From positions 1 to 19,360 of the forward strand of contig JAFQKO010000067.1 in NCBI GenBank assembly GCA_017396865.1: DNA of 19,360 nt, read 5' to 3'. Both the position numbers and the translations under genes were made by a program. This document shows, piece by piece, positions 6,703 to 14,380 of the stretch. Under the pieces are notes generated by a model. The model was given only the letters and a program-made list of their open reading frames with translations, was not told the DNA's origin and searched no databases. This DNA comes from Clostridia bacterium (GTDB lineage Bacteria; Bacillota_A; Clostridia; Oscillospirales; QAKW01). Position 1 is the stretch's first letter; each line of letters begins with the position of its first letter.

Positions 6703-7335
6703 TCAGAAATTCAAAAAAAATTCGGCAAATTGTGCAATCCACTCCACCAAAAAGAACTTTACCCGCTGGGTTTGGTCGGATTTTTTCAAAAATTCCGTCT
6801 TATCTGCGCCGATCACCGCCGTCATCTCCTGCTCCGCCGCCTCCGATTCCACCGCAGGCGAGAGGCAAAGGGCGGGAAACAGCACACACCAGAAGTTTTC
6901 ACCCTCCGCCGCTCCGATCCGAAGGCTCACCGCCTGATACCGACCTGCGGGAAAGGAAAGGGTTCCGTAGTCCTTGGTGGGGAAATAGCGGTCGCCGATC
7001 TCCACCGTTACCGCATCGTTGCAGCCCTTTTCCCGCAGGATCTGCTCGGCCTCTTTTTGCAGTTCCATACGATGCGCCTCGGCCACCGCCAGGGCCTCCC
7101 GCTGATCGACACAATCGGCAAACAGCCTCTCCACCAGCTCAAAAACACCGTTTCGCACCTCACACTTCAGCTGCTGATCTGCCTCGGAATCGGAGGCGGC
7201 CACCACGTGGAACCGTACTACCCGCTCCTTCACGGCGGCGGCATCCGCCTCCCCTGCCAGCCAGAGATACAGCAGGCTCACCGCAAGCACCCCCAAGGGG
7301 ACAAAAAAATAAATCCAAGCCTTTGTTCGTTTCAT
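6703..7335 (-). CDS. spoIIR: Stage II sporulation protein R
   Basis: 210 residues. SpoIIR is made in the forespore under sigma F, is secreted across the septum and triggers the membrane protease SpoIIGA to convert pro-sigma E to active sigma E in the mother cell. The N-terminus MKRTKAWIYFFVPLGVLAVSLLYLWLAG is an export signal or anchor. The family hallmark VVRFHVVAASDSEADQQLKCEVRNGV follows (about 40-65), and KDYGTLSFPAGRYQAVSLRIG plus NFWCVLFPALC (about 120-155) match its second conserved block. I chose the ATG at 7335, 8 bases after ACGGAGG; an in-frame ATG further upstream would lie in the preceding terminator stem. That ribosome binding site is buried in the upp terminator hairpin, so translation from read-through RNA should be poor. 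A sigma F promoter was looked for and not identified with confidence. Confidence 0.92.
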   Translation of the reverse strand: MKRTKAWIYFFVPLGVLAVSLLYLWLAGEADAAAVKERVVRFHVVAASDSEADQQLKCEVRNGVFELVERLFADCVDQREALAVAEAHRMELQKEAEQILREKGCNDAVTVEIGDRYFPTKDYGTLSFPAGRYQAVSLRIGAAEGENFWCVLFPALCLSPAVESEAAEQEMTAVIGADKTEFLKKSDQTQRVKFFLVEWIAQFAEFFLNF

Positions 7336-7340
7336 AAATA

Positions 7341-7376
7341 AAACCTCCGTGCCTTTATCATCGACAACGGAGGTTT
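7341..7376 (-). terminator. upp terminator that also holds the spoIIR ribosome binding site
   Basis: AAACCTCCGT (7341-7350) pairs with ACGGAGGTTT (7367-7376) across a 16-base loop; on the minus strand the stem is followed by TTTTATTT. It lies about 15 bases after the upp stop. The downstream arm contains ACGGAGG, the Shine-Dalgarno of spoIIR, so one hairpin can both end upp transcription and block spoIIR translation. Confidence 0.8.
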
Positions 7377-7391
7377 TTTTCATTCAATCAT

Positions 7392-8021
7392 TTATTTTGT
7401 GCCGAAAATACGGTCGCCCGCATCGCCGAGACCCGGCAGAATATAGCCGTTCTCATTGAGGCAATCATCCACGTGGGCGCAATAGATATCCACGTCGGGA
7501 TGGGCCTTGGTGAGCGCCTCGATGCCTTCGGGAGCGGCGATCAAGCACATAAACTTGATCTTCTTTCCGCCGAGGTTTTTCACCTGCTGGATGGCATCGA
7601 TGGCAGAGCCGCCGGTTGCCAGCATGGGATCCACCACGATCGCCAGCCGCTTTTCCATATTGGCAGGCAGCTTACAATAATACGGATGGGGCTCCAGCGT
7701 TTCCTCATCGCGGTACATACCGATATGACCGACTCTTGCAGAGGGAACCAGATTAACAACGCCGTTGACCATACCGAGGCCGGCCCGCAGAATGGGGATA
7801 ACCGCCAGCTTAACGCCCGCCAGCACGTTGGTGCGGGTTTTCATCATCGGGGTGGTGATCTCCACCTCCTCCAACGGCAGATCGCGCATGGATTCATAGC
7901 ACATCAGCATGGTGATCTCCTCCACCAACGCACGGAACTGATTACTGCTGGTGGCTACGTCGCGCAGGATGGAAATTTTATGCTGAATCAGGGGATGATC
8001 AAAAACAACTACATTAGACAT
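7392..8021 (-). CDS. upp: Uracil phosphoribosyltransferase
   Basis: 209 residues, the normal length. It makes UMP from uracil and PRPP in the cytoplasm (pyrimidine salvage). Diagnostic features: [16 protein letters not shown] at 6-21, the RAGLGM substrate segment (79-84), the PRPP-binding loop [15 protein letters not shown] (129-143), and the uracil-binding C-terminal [14 protein letters not shown], all as in E. coli and Bacillus Upp. AAAGGAAG lies about 10 bases before the ATG. It is transcribed divergently from pyrR and the uracil permease, so uptake, conversion and regulation of uracil are grouped. A hairpin terminator ends the gene. Confidence 0.97.
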   Translation of the reverse strand: MSNVVVFDHPLIQHKISILRDVATSSNQFRALVEEITMLMCYESMRDLPLEEVEITTPMMKTRTNVLAGVKLAVIPILRAGLGMVNGVVNLVPSARVGHIGMYRDEETLEPHPYYCKLPANMEKRLAIVVDPMLATGGSAIDAIQQVKNLGGKKIKFMCLIAAPEGIEALTKAHPDVDIYCAHVDDCLNENGYILPGLGDAGDRIFGTK

Positions 8022-8058
8022 CTGAAACGACTTCCTTTCGAGGGGTTTGGTTTATTTA

Positions 8059-8087
8059 ATCGTAACACCGCCGCCAAGTTTTGTCAA
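8059..8087 (-). promoter_or_regulatory. upp promoter
   Basis: On the minus strand TTGACA (8082-8087), 17-base spacer and TACGAT (8059-8064), with a TGT extended -10. The leader to the upp ATG is only about 30 bases, with no room for an attenuator. Confidence 0.8.
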
Positions 8088-8120
8088 GGATGAAAATCTT
8101 TGAAAAATGGCGAAAAAGGG

Positions 8121-8149
8121 TTTACTTTGTCGGCAAACCTCGATATAAT
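8121..8149 (+). promoter_or_regulatory. pyrR-uraA promoter
   Basis: TTTACT (8121-8126), 17-base spacer, TATAAT (8144-8149). The start would be near 8156, about 20 bases before the pyrR ATG. It lies back to back with the upp promoter, with 33 bases between the two -35 elements. No PyrR-binding anti-antiterminator structure fits in this leader. Confidence 0.82.
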
Positions 8150-8176
8150 AAGAGTAATATGATCGAGAGGTATGCT

Positions 8177-8713
8177 ATGAACGAAAAATTCCGATCCCGC
8201 ATCATGGAAGAGGCGGATATGAACCGCGCGCTGGCACGGATCGCCCATGAGATCATCGAGCGCAACGGCAACGAGCAGAGCCTGCACGTTATCGGCGTAG
8301 AGCGGCGCGGCACCTCGCTGGCCGCTATTATTGCCGACAATATCGAGCGTTTCTCGGATCTGACGGTGCATCGCGCTTCCATTAATATTGCTTCCTTTCG
8401 GGACGATGCCGAGCGGCAGGTTGCCGTTCCGCCGGCAGAAAAGCCCATCCGCCCGATCGCAGGAGAAACGGTAATCATCGTCGACGACGTGATCCACACC
8501 GGCCGCACCGCCCGCGCTGCGCTGGAGGCGGTGCTTTCCCTTGGCCGTCCTGCCAAGATCCAGCTTGCGGTTTTGATCGACCGCGGGCACAGAGAGCTGC
8601 CCATCCGCGGCGATTACGTCGGCAAAAACGTACCCACTGCGAAAACCGAGCTGGTTAAAGTGCATATCCCTCCCTATGACGATATCGTCAATGTGGAGTT
8701 ATATGAAAAATAA
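8177..8713 (+). CDS. pyrR: Bifunctional pyr operon RNA-binding regulator / uracil phosphoribosyltransferase
   Basis: 178 residues. PyrR binds pyrimidine operon leader RNA in a UMP-dependent way to cause attenuation, and has weak uracil phosphoribosyltransferase activity. The type I PRTase PRPP loop VIIVDDVIHTGRT spans 99-111. GVERRGTSLA near 40 and LAVLIDRGHRELPIRGDYVGKNVPT are PyrR-specific signatures. I chose the ATG at 8177, with GAGAGG just upstream. Longer in-frame starts (for example 8081 or 8160) fall in or before the promoter or lack a ribosome binding site. It is followed 18 bases later by the uracil permease gene, the classic pyrR-pyrP order, but without an attenuator between them. 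No de novo pyr genes are in the window, so its RNA targets lie elsewhere. Confidence 0.95.
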   Translation: MNEKFRSRIMEEADMNRALARIAHEIIERNGNEQSLHVIGVERRGTSLAAIIADNIERFSDLTVHRASINIASFRDDAERQVAVPPAEKPIRPIAGETVIIVDDVIHTGRTARAALEAVLSLGRPAKIQLAVLIDRGHRELPIRGDYVGKNVPTAKTELVKVHIPPYDDIVNVELYEK

Positions 8714-8731
8714 AAAAATAGGAGAAAAAAC

Positions 8732-10237
8732 ATGAAGCTTGTTTTCCAACCCAACGAGAGACCCAAGTTTGGCGCAAACCTTATTTTCGCCATCCAGCAG
8801 CTGCTGGCGATCATGGCAGCGACTTTGGTCGTTCCCGTCATCATCGGCCATGACATGAGCCCTGCCGCCGCCCTTTTCGGCGCCGGTGTCGGCACCCTCG
8901 TTTACCTGCTGTTCACCAAGTTCCGCAGCCCTGTTTTTCTGGGCAGCTCCTTTGCCTTCCTCGGTTCAATGGCCGCAGCCTTCGCAGGCGGCGTTTCCAT
9001 GAGCCTGGGCTATCTGGGCCTGATCCTCGGCGCAGCCTTTGCAGGTCTGGTCTACGTAGTGCTGGCGATCATCGTTAAGCTGGTCGGTGTTGGCTGGATC
9101 AATAAGCTGATGCCCGCCGTTGTGATCGGCCCCACCGTTGCCATCATCGGTCTTTCGCTGGCCGGCAACGCCATCGGCGATCTCAACAAGGTCAACTATG
9201 CCATTCCCGAGGATCCCGCTCAGTATACCATTATCGAAAACGGCTCCTACGACGCAGAAAATGATACATTCATCTGCAACAGCGACAACAGAACCTTCTA
9301 TGCCGCTGAGGATTCCACTGTCAGCATCACCTTAAAGGAAGACGGCAACTTTAAAGCCGCCAGAGTGCCCGGCTCCCACTATGTCGCCCTGATTTGCGGT
9401 GTCATCACACTGCTGGCAACCGTTCTTGCCTCCACCTTCGGCAAAAAGATGGCCAAAATGATTCCCTTCATTATCGGTATTCTTGCAGGCTATGCCGCCG
9501 CATCCATCTTCTTCGTAATCGGTCACTTCACCGGTAACGAAGCCCTGATGATCATCGACTTTTCCCGCATCACCGCCCTTTGGGCAAACGGCATCAACCT
9601 CGAAACCTTCTTCACCCTGCCTGATTTCACCTTCCTGACCGCCATCGACGGCCTCAAGGAGTTCGATTGGTCCTACGTAGCAAGCATCGCGGTGGCTTAT
9701 CTGCCGGTTGCCTTCGTTGTTTTTGCCGAGCATATTGCCGACCATAAGAACATCTCCTCCATCATCGAGAAGGATCTGCTGGAGGATCCCGGCCTCCATC
9801 GCACCCTGCTGGGCGACGGTGTCGGCTCGATGGTCGGTGCTGCCTTCGGCGGCTGCCCCAACACCACCTACGGTGAGTCGGTTGCCTGCGTGGCCATCAG
9901 CGGCAACGCCTCCGTTTTCACCATTGCCACCACCGCTATTCTGGCAGTGCTGATCTCCTTCCTCGCTCCCTTCGTTGCATTCGTTAATTCCATTCCCTCC
10001 TGCGTCATGGGCGGCGTTTGCATTGCCCTCTACGGCTTCATCGCCGTTTCCGGCTTGAAGATGGTGCAGAAGGTGGATCTGGAGCAGAACAAGAATCTCT
10101 TCGTTGTTTCCACCATCCTGATCTGCGGCATCGGCGGCTTGACCCTCACCTTCGGTAAGGTTACCATCACCTCCATCGCCTGCGCATTGATCATGGGCAT
10201 CATCGTCAATCTGCTTCTCAGCAAGAAGAAGGACTAA
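8732..10237 (+). CDS. uraA: Uracil permease, NCS2 family, with enlarged loop
   Basis: 501 residues. A nucleobase:cation symporter-2 membrane protein that imports uracil, probably with protons. Family marks: NLIFAIQQLLAIMAATLVVPVIIG in the first helix (17-40), SSFAFLGSM (about 73-81), the VGPTVAIIGLSLAGNA helix near 135-150, and the substrate-binding FAEHIADHKNISSII near 331-346. The conserved GGCPNTTYGES lies near 375. The protein is about 70 residues longer than E. coli UraA. Most of the excess is a hydrophilic acidic segment at about 150-214 between two membrane helices. AGGAG lies 6-10 bases before the ATG. It is co-transcribed with pyrR, fitting import for upp. The symbol pyrP would serve equally well. 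Confidence 0.93.
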   Translation: MKLVFQPNERPKFGANLIFAIQQLLAIMAATLVVPVIIGHDMSPAAALFGAGVGTLVYLLFTKFRSPVFLGSSFAFLGSMAAAFAGGVSMSLGYLGLILGAAFAGLVYVVLAIIVKLVGVGWINKLMPAVVIGPTVAIIGLSLAGNAIGDLNKVNYAIPEDPAQYTIIENGSYDAENDTFICNSDNRTFYAAEDSTVSITLKEDGNFKAARVPGSHYVALICGVITLLATVLASTFGKKMAKMIPFIIGILAGYAAASIFFVIGHFTGNEALMIIDFSRITALWANGINLETFFTLPDFTFLTAIDGLKEFDWSYVASIAVAYLPVAFVVFAEHIADHKNISSIIEKDLLEDPGLHRTLLGDGVGSMVGAAFGGCPNTTYGESVACVAISGNASVFTIATTAILAVLISFLAPFVAFVNSIPSCVMGGVCIALYGFIAVSGLKMVQKVDLEQNKNLFVVSTILICGIGGLTLTFGKVTITSIACALIMGIIVNLLLSKKKD

Positions 10238-10251
10238 TCTCCAAACCAAAT

Positions 10252-10277
10252 AAAAAAGCGCCTGCGGGCGCTTTTTT
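10252..10277 (+). terminator. Terminator of pyrR-uraA
   Basis: GCGCC (10258-10262) / GGCGC (10267-10271) stem, extended by six A on the left and six T on the right (AAAAAAGCGCC ... GGCGCTTTTTT), 14 bases after the permease stop. The A/T flanks make it usable on both strands. Confidence 0.9.
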
Positions 10278-10279
10278 AT

Positions 10280-10308
10280 TTGACTTTTCAGTCCATTCTA
10301 TATATAAT
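10280..10308 (+). promoter_or_regulatory. coaW promoter
   Basis: TTGACT (10280-10285), 17-base spacer, TATAAT (10303-10308), directly behind the preceding terminator. Expected start near 10315, so the leader before coaW is about 17 bases. Confidence 0.85.
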
Positions 10309-10331
10309 AAGGGCAAAGGAAGTGAATGAAA

Positions 10332-11144
10332 ATGTCAGTAATTTTAGGAGTAGACATTGGCGGCTCCACCACCAAGATCGTTGCCTTTGATCAAAAGGTG
10401 ATCGGAATGCTGCAGGTGCGGGCGGGCGATCAGCTCACCTCCCTCTACGGTGCCATCGGCAACCTGCTCCATCAATACAATTTAAAGCTAAGCGACGTTG
10501 AAAGAATCGTTTTGACCGGGGTGGGTGCCTCCCTCATCGACGAAGACATCTACGGCATCCCCACCTGCAAGGTCAACGAATTCAACGCCATCGGCAAGGG
10601 GGGCTTACTGCTCTGCGAGGAGAAGGAGGCGCTGGTGATCAGCATGGGCACCGGTACCGCCTTCGTTTACGCCAAGGGCGATGCTGTTGAGCACATCGGC
10701 GGCAGTGGCGTAGGCGGCGGCACCCTGATCGGGCTTGCCTCCGAGCTGGTGGGCGAAAGCGATTTCGAAGCCATCGTTGCCATGGCGGATAGCGGCGACC
10801 TTTCCCACGTGGACCTCTCGGTGCAGGATATCAGCAACGAAGAGATCTCCACCCTGCCCAAGAACGTGACCGCCTCCAATTTCGGCCGCATCCGCTCCAC
10901 CGCCACCAAGAACGATCTTGCCCTCGGCCTGATCAATATGATTCTGCAAACGGCGGGCGTGATCGCCGCCATCATCGCCAAAAGCCGCGGCTTTAAAAAG
11001 GTGATCGTGACCGGCTCGCTGACGGCTCTGCCCCAAGCGCGGGAGACGCTGGACGGCGTCACCGCCCTCCACGGTGTTCCTTTCCTGATCCCCGAAAACG
11101 CCACCTTTGCCACCGCCCTCGGTGCGGCGGCCTTGCAGAAATGA
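10332..11144 (+). CDS. coaW: Type II pantothenate kinase
   Basis: 270 residues, matching the short bacterial type II enzyme best known from Staphylococcus aureus. It phosphorylates pantothenate with ATP, the first step of coenzyme A synthesis, and belongs to the ASKHA (actin-like ATPase) fold. Visible motifs: phosphate loop GVDIGGSTTKIV (6-17), VLTGVGAS (about 60-67), the MGTGTAFV second phosphate motif near 107, GGSGVGGGTLIGL near 125, NVTASNFG near 180 and the closing ENATFATALGAAAL. I prefer the ATG at 10332 (9 bases after AAGGAAG) over the ATG two codons earlier, which is only three bases from that site. It is co-transcribed with the PHP-domain gene 10 bases downstream. It is unlike the common CoaA and CoaX types. 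Confidence 0.9.
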   Translation: MSVILGVDIGGSTTKIVAFDQKVIGMLQVRAGDQLTSLYGAIGNLLHQYNLKLSDVERIVLTGVGASLIDEDIYGIPTCKVNEFNAIGKGGLLLCEEKEALVISMGTGTAFVYAKGDAVEHIGGSGVGGGTLIGLASELVGESDFEAIVAMADSGDLSHVDLSVQDISNEEISTLPKNVTASNFGRIRSTATKNDLALGLINMILQTAGVIAAIIAKSRGFKKVIVTGSLTALPQARETLDGVTALHGVPFLIPENATFATALGAAALQK

Positions 11145-11154
11145 GGATTGGCCG

Positions 11155-12201
11155 ATGATCGCAACCGATAAGGATATTCAATTTTTAGAAGCCCTCTATC
11201 AGAATCGCAAGCCCTACCACGGCGAGCTGCATGATCATGCCGCCACTGCAGGCACCAGCGACGGAAAATGTTCCCTCGCCTTTTGGCGGGAGGACATGAA
11301 GCGGCTGAAGATGGATTTTGCCGCCATTTTGGACCATAAGCAGGTGCGGCACATGTATCAGCCGGAATGGGAGGATGGCCTATTCATCGGCGGCACCGAG
11401 CCGGGCGGAACCCTCACGAACATTGAGGCGGAGTTCCCCAAGTTCCACTATAATATGCTGGTGGAAGGCCCCGCACCGCTGGAGGAACTGCTGGCCGAAT
11501 TTCCCGAGTATCACTTCACGGGCGGCAAGGAGGGGCATTTTTGCTATCCCAAATTCACCCTTGAGCGGCTCAACGAGCTGATCACAGCCCTCAAGGCCAA
11601 GGGTGGCTTCTTTGTGCATCCCCATCCCAAGCAAAAAATGATCTCCGATAACCCACTCGACTTCTTCTTTCAAGAAGAAACCGGCATTGAGGTTTTCTAC
11701 AACGACAACCAAAGCGAATACACCTCGCAAAACTACAAGCTTTGGCTGGCGCTTTTGGCGGCAGGCAAGCGCATCTGGGCCTGCGCCGGCGGCGACTATC
11801 ACCATGGCCCCAACACCTCGGCGCTGACCACCATCTATGCCGAGGAAAAGAGCAACAAAGCCTACCTTTCCCATCTGCGGGAGGGCGACTTCATCTGCGG
11901 CCCCATCGGCATCCGCATGGCCATCGGCGACACCAAGATGGGCGGGAAATGCAGCTTTGAAAGCAAGCGGCTACGCTTCAGCGTGGGCGATTTCCACCCC
12001 CACCATATCCCCGAGGGGCATGCGTTCCGCGTTTATCTTTACGACGATCAAGGCTTTATCACCAGCCGCACCGTCGACCCCCACACCACCAACTATTTTG
12101 CCATCGACACCAAGCCCTGCAAATTCTATCGGCTGGAGGTACACGACTACAGCCAAAAGGTGCGCGTTGCGATCGGCAACCCCATTTGGAATACAGATTA
12201 A
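11155..12201 (+). CDS. PHP-domain metal-dependent phosphoesterase
   Basis: 348 residues, cytoplasmic. PHP domains bind two or three metal ions and hydrolyse phosphoesters. Metal-binding signs: HGELHDHA at 22-29 (the HxH-type first motif), the AILDHKQVRHM segment near 57, HPHP near 156 and the closing AGGDYHHGPNT near 212 (the D/H pair of the last motif). The N-terminal two thirds form the PHP barrel. About 100 C-terminal residues (from CSFESKRLRFSVGDF on) look like an extra beta domain. The ATG follows the coaW stop by 10 bases with only a weak GAGG upstream, suggesting coupling to coaW. The substrate is unknown. A link to coenzyme A metabolism is suggested only by position. A long perfect terminator follows. 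Confidence 0.8.
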   Translation: MIATDKDIQFLEALYQNRKPYHGELHDHAATAGTSDGKCSLAFWREDMKRLKMDFAAILDHKQVRHMYQPEWEDGLFIGGTEPGGTLTNIEAEFPKFHYNMLVEGPAPLEELLAEFPEYHFTGGKEGHFCYPKFTLERLNELITALKAKGGFFVHPHPKQKMISDNPLDFFFQEETGIEVFYNDNQSEYTSQNYKLWLALLAAGKRIWACAGGDYHHGPNTSALTTIYAEEKSNKAYLSHLREGDFICGPIGIRMAIGDTKMGGKCSFESKRLRFSVGDFHPHHIPEGHAFRVYLYDDQGFITSRTVDPHTTNYFAIDTKPCKFYRLEVHDYSQKVRVAIGNPIWNTD

Positions 12202-12246
12202 AAAACGCTCCGTATATTTCAATACGAAATATACGGAGCGTTTTTT
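12200..12246. terminator. Bidirectional terminator between convergent genes
   Basis: Perfect 21-bp inverted repeat (12200-12220 / 12226-12246) around a 5-base loop. The core GCTCCGTATATTTC is flanked by A on one side and T on the other, so it works in both directions. It serves the PHP gene (plus) and the methyltransferase gene (minus), whose last codons overlap its edge. Confidence 0.93.
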
Positions 12247-13522
12247 ATTTTAACGTTCTTAAACCCTTGGGATAATGATTTTTACCGATGCCGCCGGAGG
12301 CTTTGATCCAGCCGAGGGGAACCCCCTCTACGGTAACAACGCCGTAGCCCTTTTGATCGCAAGGCACCGTTTGACCGTTGAGATACCGCCGCGCCTCCTC
12401 CACCGAAAGGGGTTGGGTATAGCGGAAGGCCGAGGCAGGCAGAGCCATGGCAAGGTGGTGGGTGGGCTTCCATTGGCGCCCCTTCAGCTCTAAGCATTGC
12501 AGACCCGCCCGCAACACGTTGACCCCCTTAGGACAGGGCAGATCGGGATCGACCACCGAATAATAGTCGCCCCGCCGCAGCCAAAGACCCTTCGGCGGAT
12601 CGGGCAGCAGCTCCTTGAGGGCCGCCTCCGCCTCGGGGAGCCGCTCTCCTTTAAAGGCGGGAGCATCCCGTTGCTCCTCTCCTGACTTTTCCAAAGCGCA
12701 TACAAAATGACCCTCGCCGCCGTCGGCGGGAAAGATGCGTTTGGCAAGCTCCAGCCCCAAAAAGCCGGGGCGACCGCCCGCAAGACCGGTCTCCACCACC
12801 TGAAATTCAGGATGGCGCTCCAAAAACCACAGGATGGTTTTTTCATTTTCCTCCAAGTTAAAGGTACAGGTGGAATAAACCAGCCTGCCGCCGCCCTTCA
12901 GCGCTTCGGCGGCGTTTTCCAGCACCTCGCGGCTACGCGCGGTGCAAAGAGCCACCAGCTCCTCGTTCCATTCCTCCAAAATGCGAGGATATTTGCGAAA
13001 CATTCCCTCACCGGAGCAGGGGCTATCCACCAGCACCTTATCGAAATAGCAAGGCAGCGCCTTGGCAATTCCCTTGGAATCACTATTGGTAATCACAGCA
13101 CGGGAAACACCCATCCGCTCCATATTTTCCCGCAGCGCCTTGGCACGGGTGGGATTGATCTCATTGGCAAGGATCAACCCCGTATCCAAGGCGGCGGCAA
13201 TGGCGGTGGCCTTAGAGCCGGGCGCGGCGCAGAGATCCAATACCCGCTCATCCCCCTGCAGCTGCAGGGCGGTTACGGCGCTCATGGCGCTGGGCTCTTG
13301 AAAATAATAGAGCCCCGCCTGATGGTAGGGGTGGTTGCCGTCGCCCTCCCCATCGGTGACGTAAAAGCCGTCCGCGTGGAAGGGGGCGGGCTTCAGCGCA
13401 AAGGGTGCAATCGACAAAAACTGCGCCCGATCCAGCTTCTTGCGGTTATACCGCACCCCCTCAAAGGGCGGCTGACCGAGCCAAGGGGTCAGGTCGATCC
13501 ATTCTTTCAGGTAGGAAATCAT
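12245..13522 (-). CDS. rRNA cytosine-C5 methyltransferase, NOL1/NOP2/Sun family (RsmF/YebU-like)
   Basis: 425 residues. It methylates a cytosine at C5 in rRNA with S-adenosylmethionine. The SAM-binding motif is LDLCAAPGSKAT (95-106) and the next acidic motif is LANEINPTRAKAL. Motif IV is VDSPCSGEGMFRK (165-177, Cys169 needed for product release) and motif VI is YSTCTFNLEENE (216-227, Cys219 the likely nucleophile). The C-terminal third (about 300-425) resembles the PUA-like RNA-binding region of RsmF/YebU proteins, with WIKASGGIGKNHYPKGLR at the end. The start overlaps the mrnC stop (ATGA), with GGAGG 7 bases upstream. It is the last gene of an operon of RNA-processing enzymes. The exact rRNA target cannot be read from the sequence; I therefore leave the symbol empty. 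Confidence 0.92.
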   Translation of the reverse strand: MISYLKEWIDLTPWLGQPPFEGVRYNRKKLDRAQFLSIAPFALKPAPFHADGFYVTDGEGDGNHPYHQAGLYYFQEPSAMSAVTALQLQGDERVLDLCAAPGSKATAIAAALDTGLILANEINPTRAKALRENMERMGVSRAVITNSDSKGIAKALPCYFDKVLVDSPCSGEGMFRKYPRILEEWNEELVALCTARSREVLENAAEALKGGGRLVYSTCTFNLEENEKTILWFLERHPEFQVVETGLAGGRPGFLGLELAKRIFPADGGEGHFVCALEKSGEEQRDAPAFKGERLPEAEAALKELLPDPPKGLWLRRGDYYSVVDPDLPCPKGVNVLRAGLQCLELKGRQWKPTHHLAMALPASAFRYTQPLSVEEARRYLNGQTVPCDQKGYGVVTVEGVPLGWIKASGGIGKNHYPKGLRTLK

Positions 13523-13905
13523 TGCATTTCCTCCAAAATCCTATCGAACAGCAATTGCAGCCGCTCATGCTCCTCTGCCAGATAGAGGTAGCCCCAAAGC
13601 GCCTCAAAGCCGGTGGCGGCATGGTAGGTGCCGTAGTTGGCGTTGCGGGGCTTGCTGTTGCTTTTGGCGTTTCTGCCGCGGCGCGCCACCTCCTGCTCAT
13701 CCTCGGTAAGCAGCGGGGTCAGCAGCTCTAAAAAGCGCTCCTGCGCCTCACAGCTCACAAAATGCTTGGACTTTTCATGCAGCTTATGGTTCTGGCAGTT
13801 GCCCTGCCGCAGTACGTGGTTGCGGACGTACAGCTCATACACGCCGTCGCCCAGATAGGCCAGCGCCAGCGGGCTATATTGACGCATAACATCGATTTTA
13901 TTCAT
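13519..13905 (-). CDS. mrnC: Mini-ribonuclease III
   Basis: 128 residues, typical for this enzyme, which is an RNase III catalytic domain without the double-stranded-RNA-binding domain. In B. subtilis it matures 23S rRNA as a dimer. The first signature is SPLALAYLGDGVYELYVRNH (11-30) with catalytic Asp20. The second is HAATGFEALWGYLYL (95-109) with catalytic Glu101. Basic residues RRGRNAKSNSKPRNAN (75-90) lie in the RNA-contacting loop, as in the family. It overlaps the phosphoesterase gene upstream by 8 bases and the methyltransferase gene downstream by 4, a tight translationally coupled operon. In many Firmicutes mrnC lies near cysS and rlmB; that linkage is not present here. Confidence 0.94.
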   Translation of the reverse strand: MNKIDVMRQYSPLALAYLGDGVYELYVRNHVLRQGNCQNHKLHEKSKHFVSCEAQERFLELLTPLLTEDEQEVARRGRNAKSNSKPRNANYGTYHAATGFEALWGYLYLAEEHERLQLLFDRILEEMQ

Positions 13906-14365
13906 GGTATTGCAGTAAGACTCCTTTCACCGTACCGTTTTCGATCTCGATAATGGCATATTCCCGATCGGGATTGCGCAGCGAGCCGGGATTGAGCATC
14001 AGAATTCCCTCCCGCTTCTCCATAAAGGGAACGTGGGTATGGCCGAACAGAACCGCATCCACCCCTTCCGCCTTGGCAGAGGCAAGCAGAGAGCCATAGC
14101 CCGATTTCACGCCGTAGTGATGGCCGTGCACCAGCATCAGCTTGACCCCATCGAACTCCAATATTTGCTTATCCAAGCCCTTGGCGGTAAAATCGCAATT
14201 ACCCAACACCTGATACACAGGATGGCCGTTGGTACGCGCCATCATCCAGCGGGCATCCTGATTATAATCGCCCAGGTGGATGACTCCGTCGTTGGGATAG
14301 CGTTGATATAATTGTTGCATTGGCTCCCGCACCCCATGGGTATCGGAAAAGACTAAAAAGCGCAC
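13898..14365 (-). CDS. YfcE/MJ0936-family metallophosphoesterase
   Basis: 155 residues, a compact calcineurin-like phosphodiesterase. Metal ligands: SDTHG (7-11, Asp8 and His10), HLGDYNQD near 30-37, GNCD near 55 (family GNCD/GNHD), VHGHHYG near 79-85 and FGHTHVPF near 107-114. NPGSLRNPD near 125 is also typical. Such proteins hydrolyse small phosphodiesters in vitro; the physiological substrate is not known. The start is a GTG with GGAGG 7 bases before it. First gene of the operon with mrnC and the rRNA methyltransferase, overlapping mrnC by 8 bases. A minus-strand TACAAT with a TGC extension at 14395-14400 is a likely -10 element, but its -35 is weak. Confidence 0.9.
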   Translation of the reverse strand: MRFLVFSDTHGVREPMQQLYQRYPNDGVIHLGDYNQDARWMMARTNGHPVYQVLGNCDFTAKGLDKQILEFDGVKLMLVHGHHYGVKSGYGSLLASAKAEGVDAVLFGHTHVPFMEKREGILMLNPGSLRNPDREYAIIEIENGTVKGVLLQYHE

Positions 14366-14380
14366 AAAAACACCTCCGTG

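Noticed and set aside
8081..8176. Longer pyrR start upstream
   Set aside because: The extension contains the promoter and adds a basic stretch not seen in PyrR; the ATG at 8177 gives the normal length.
9332..10249. A 305-codon minus-strand frame opposite the uracil permease
   Set aside because: Shadow frame with a Gly/Asp/Asn-rich translation typical of the reverse of membrane-protein codons.
12707..13585. A 292-codon plus-strand frame opposite the rRNA methyltransferase
   Set aside because: Antisense to conserved methyltransferase motifs, with no start signals.
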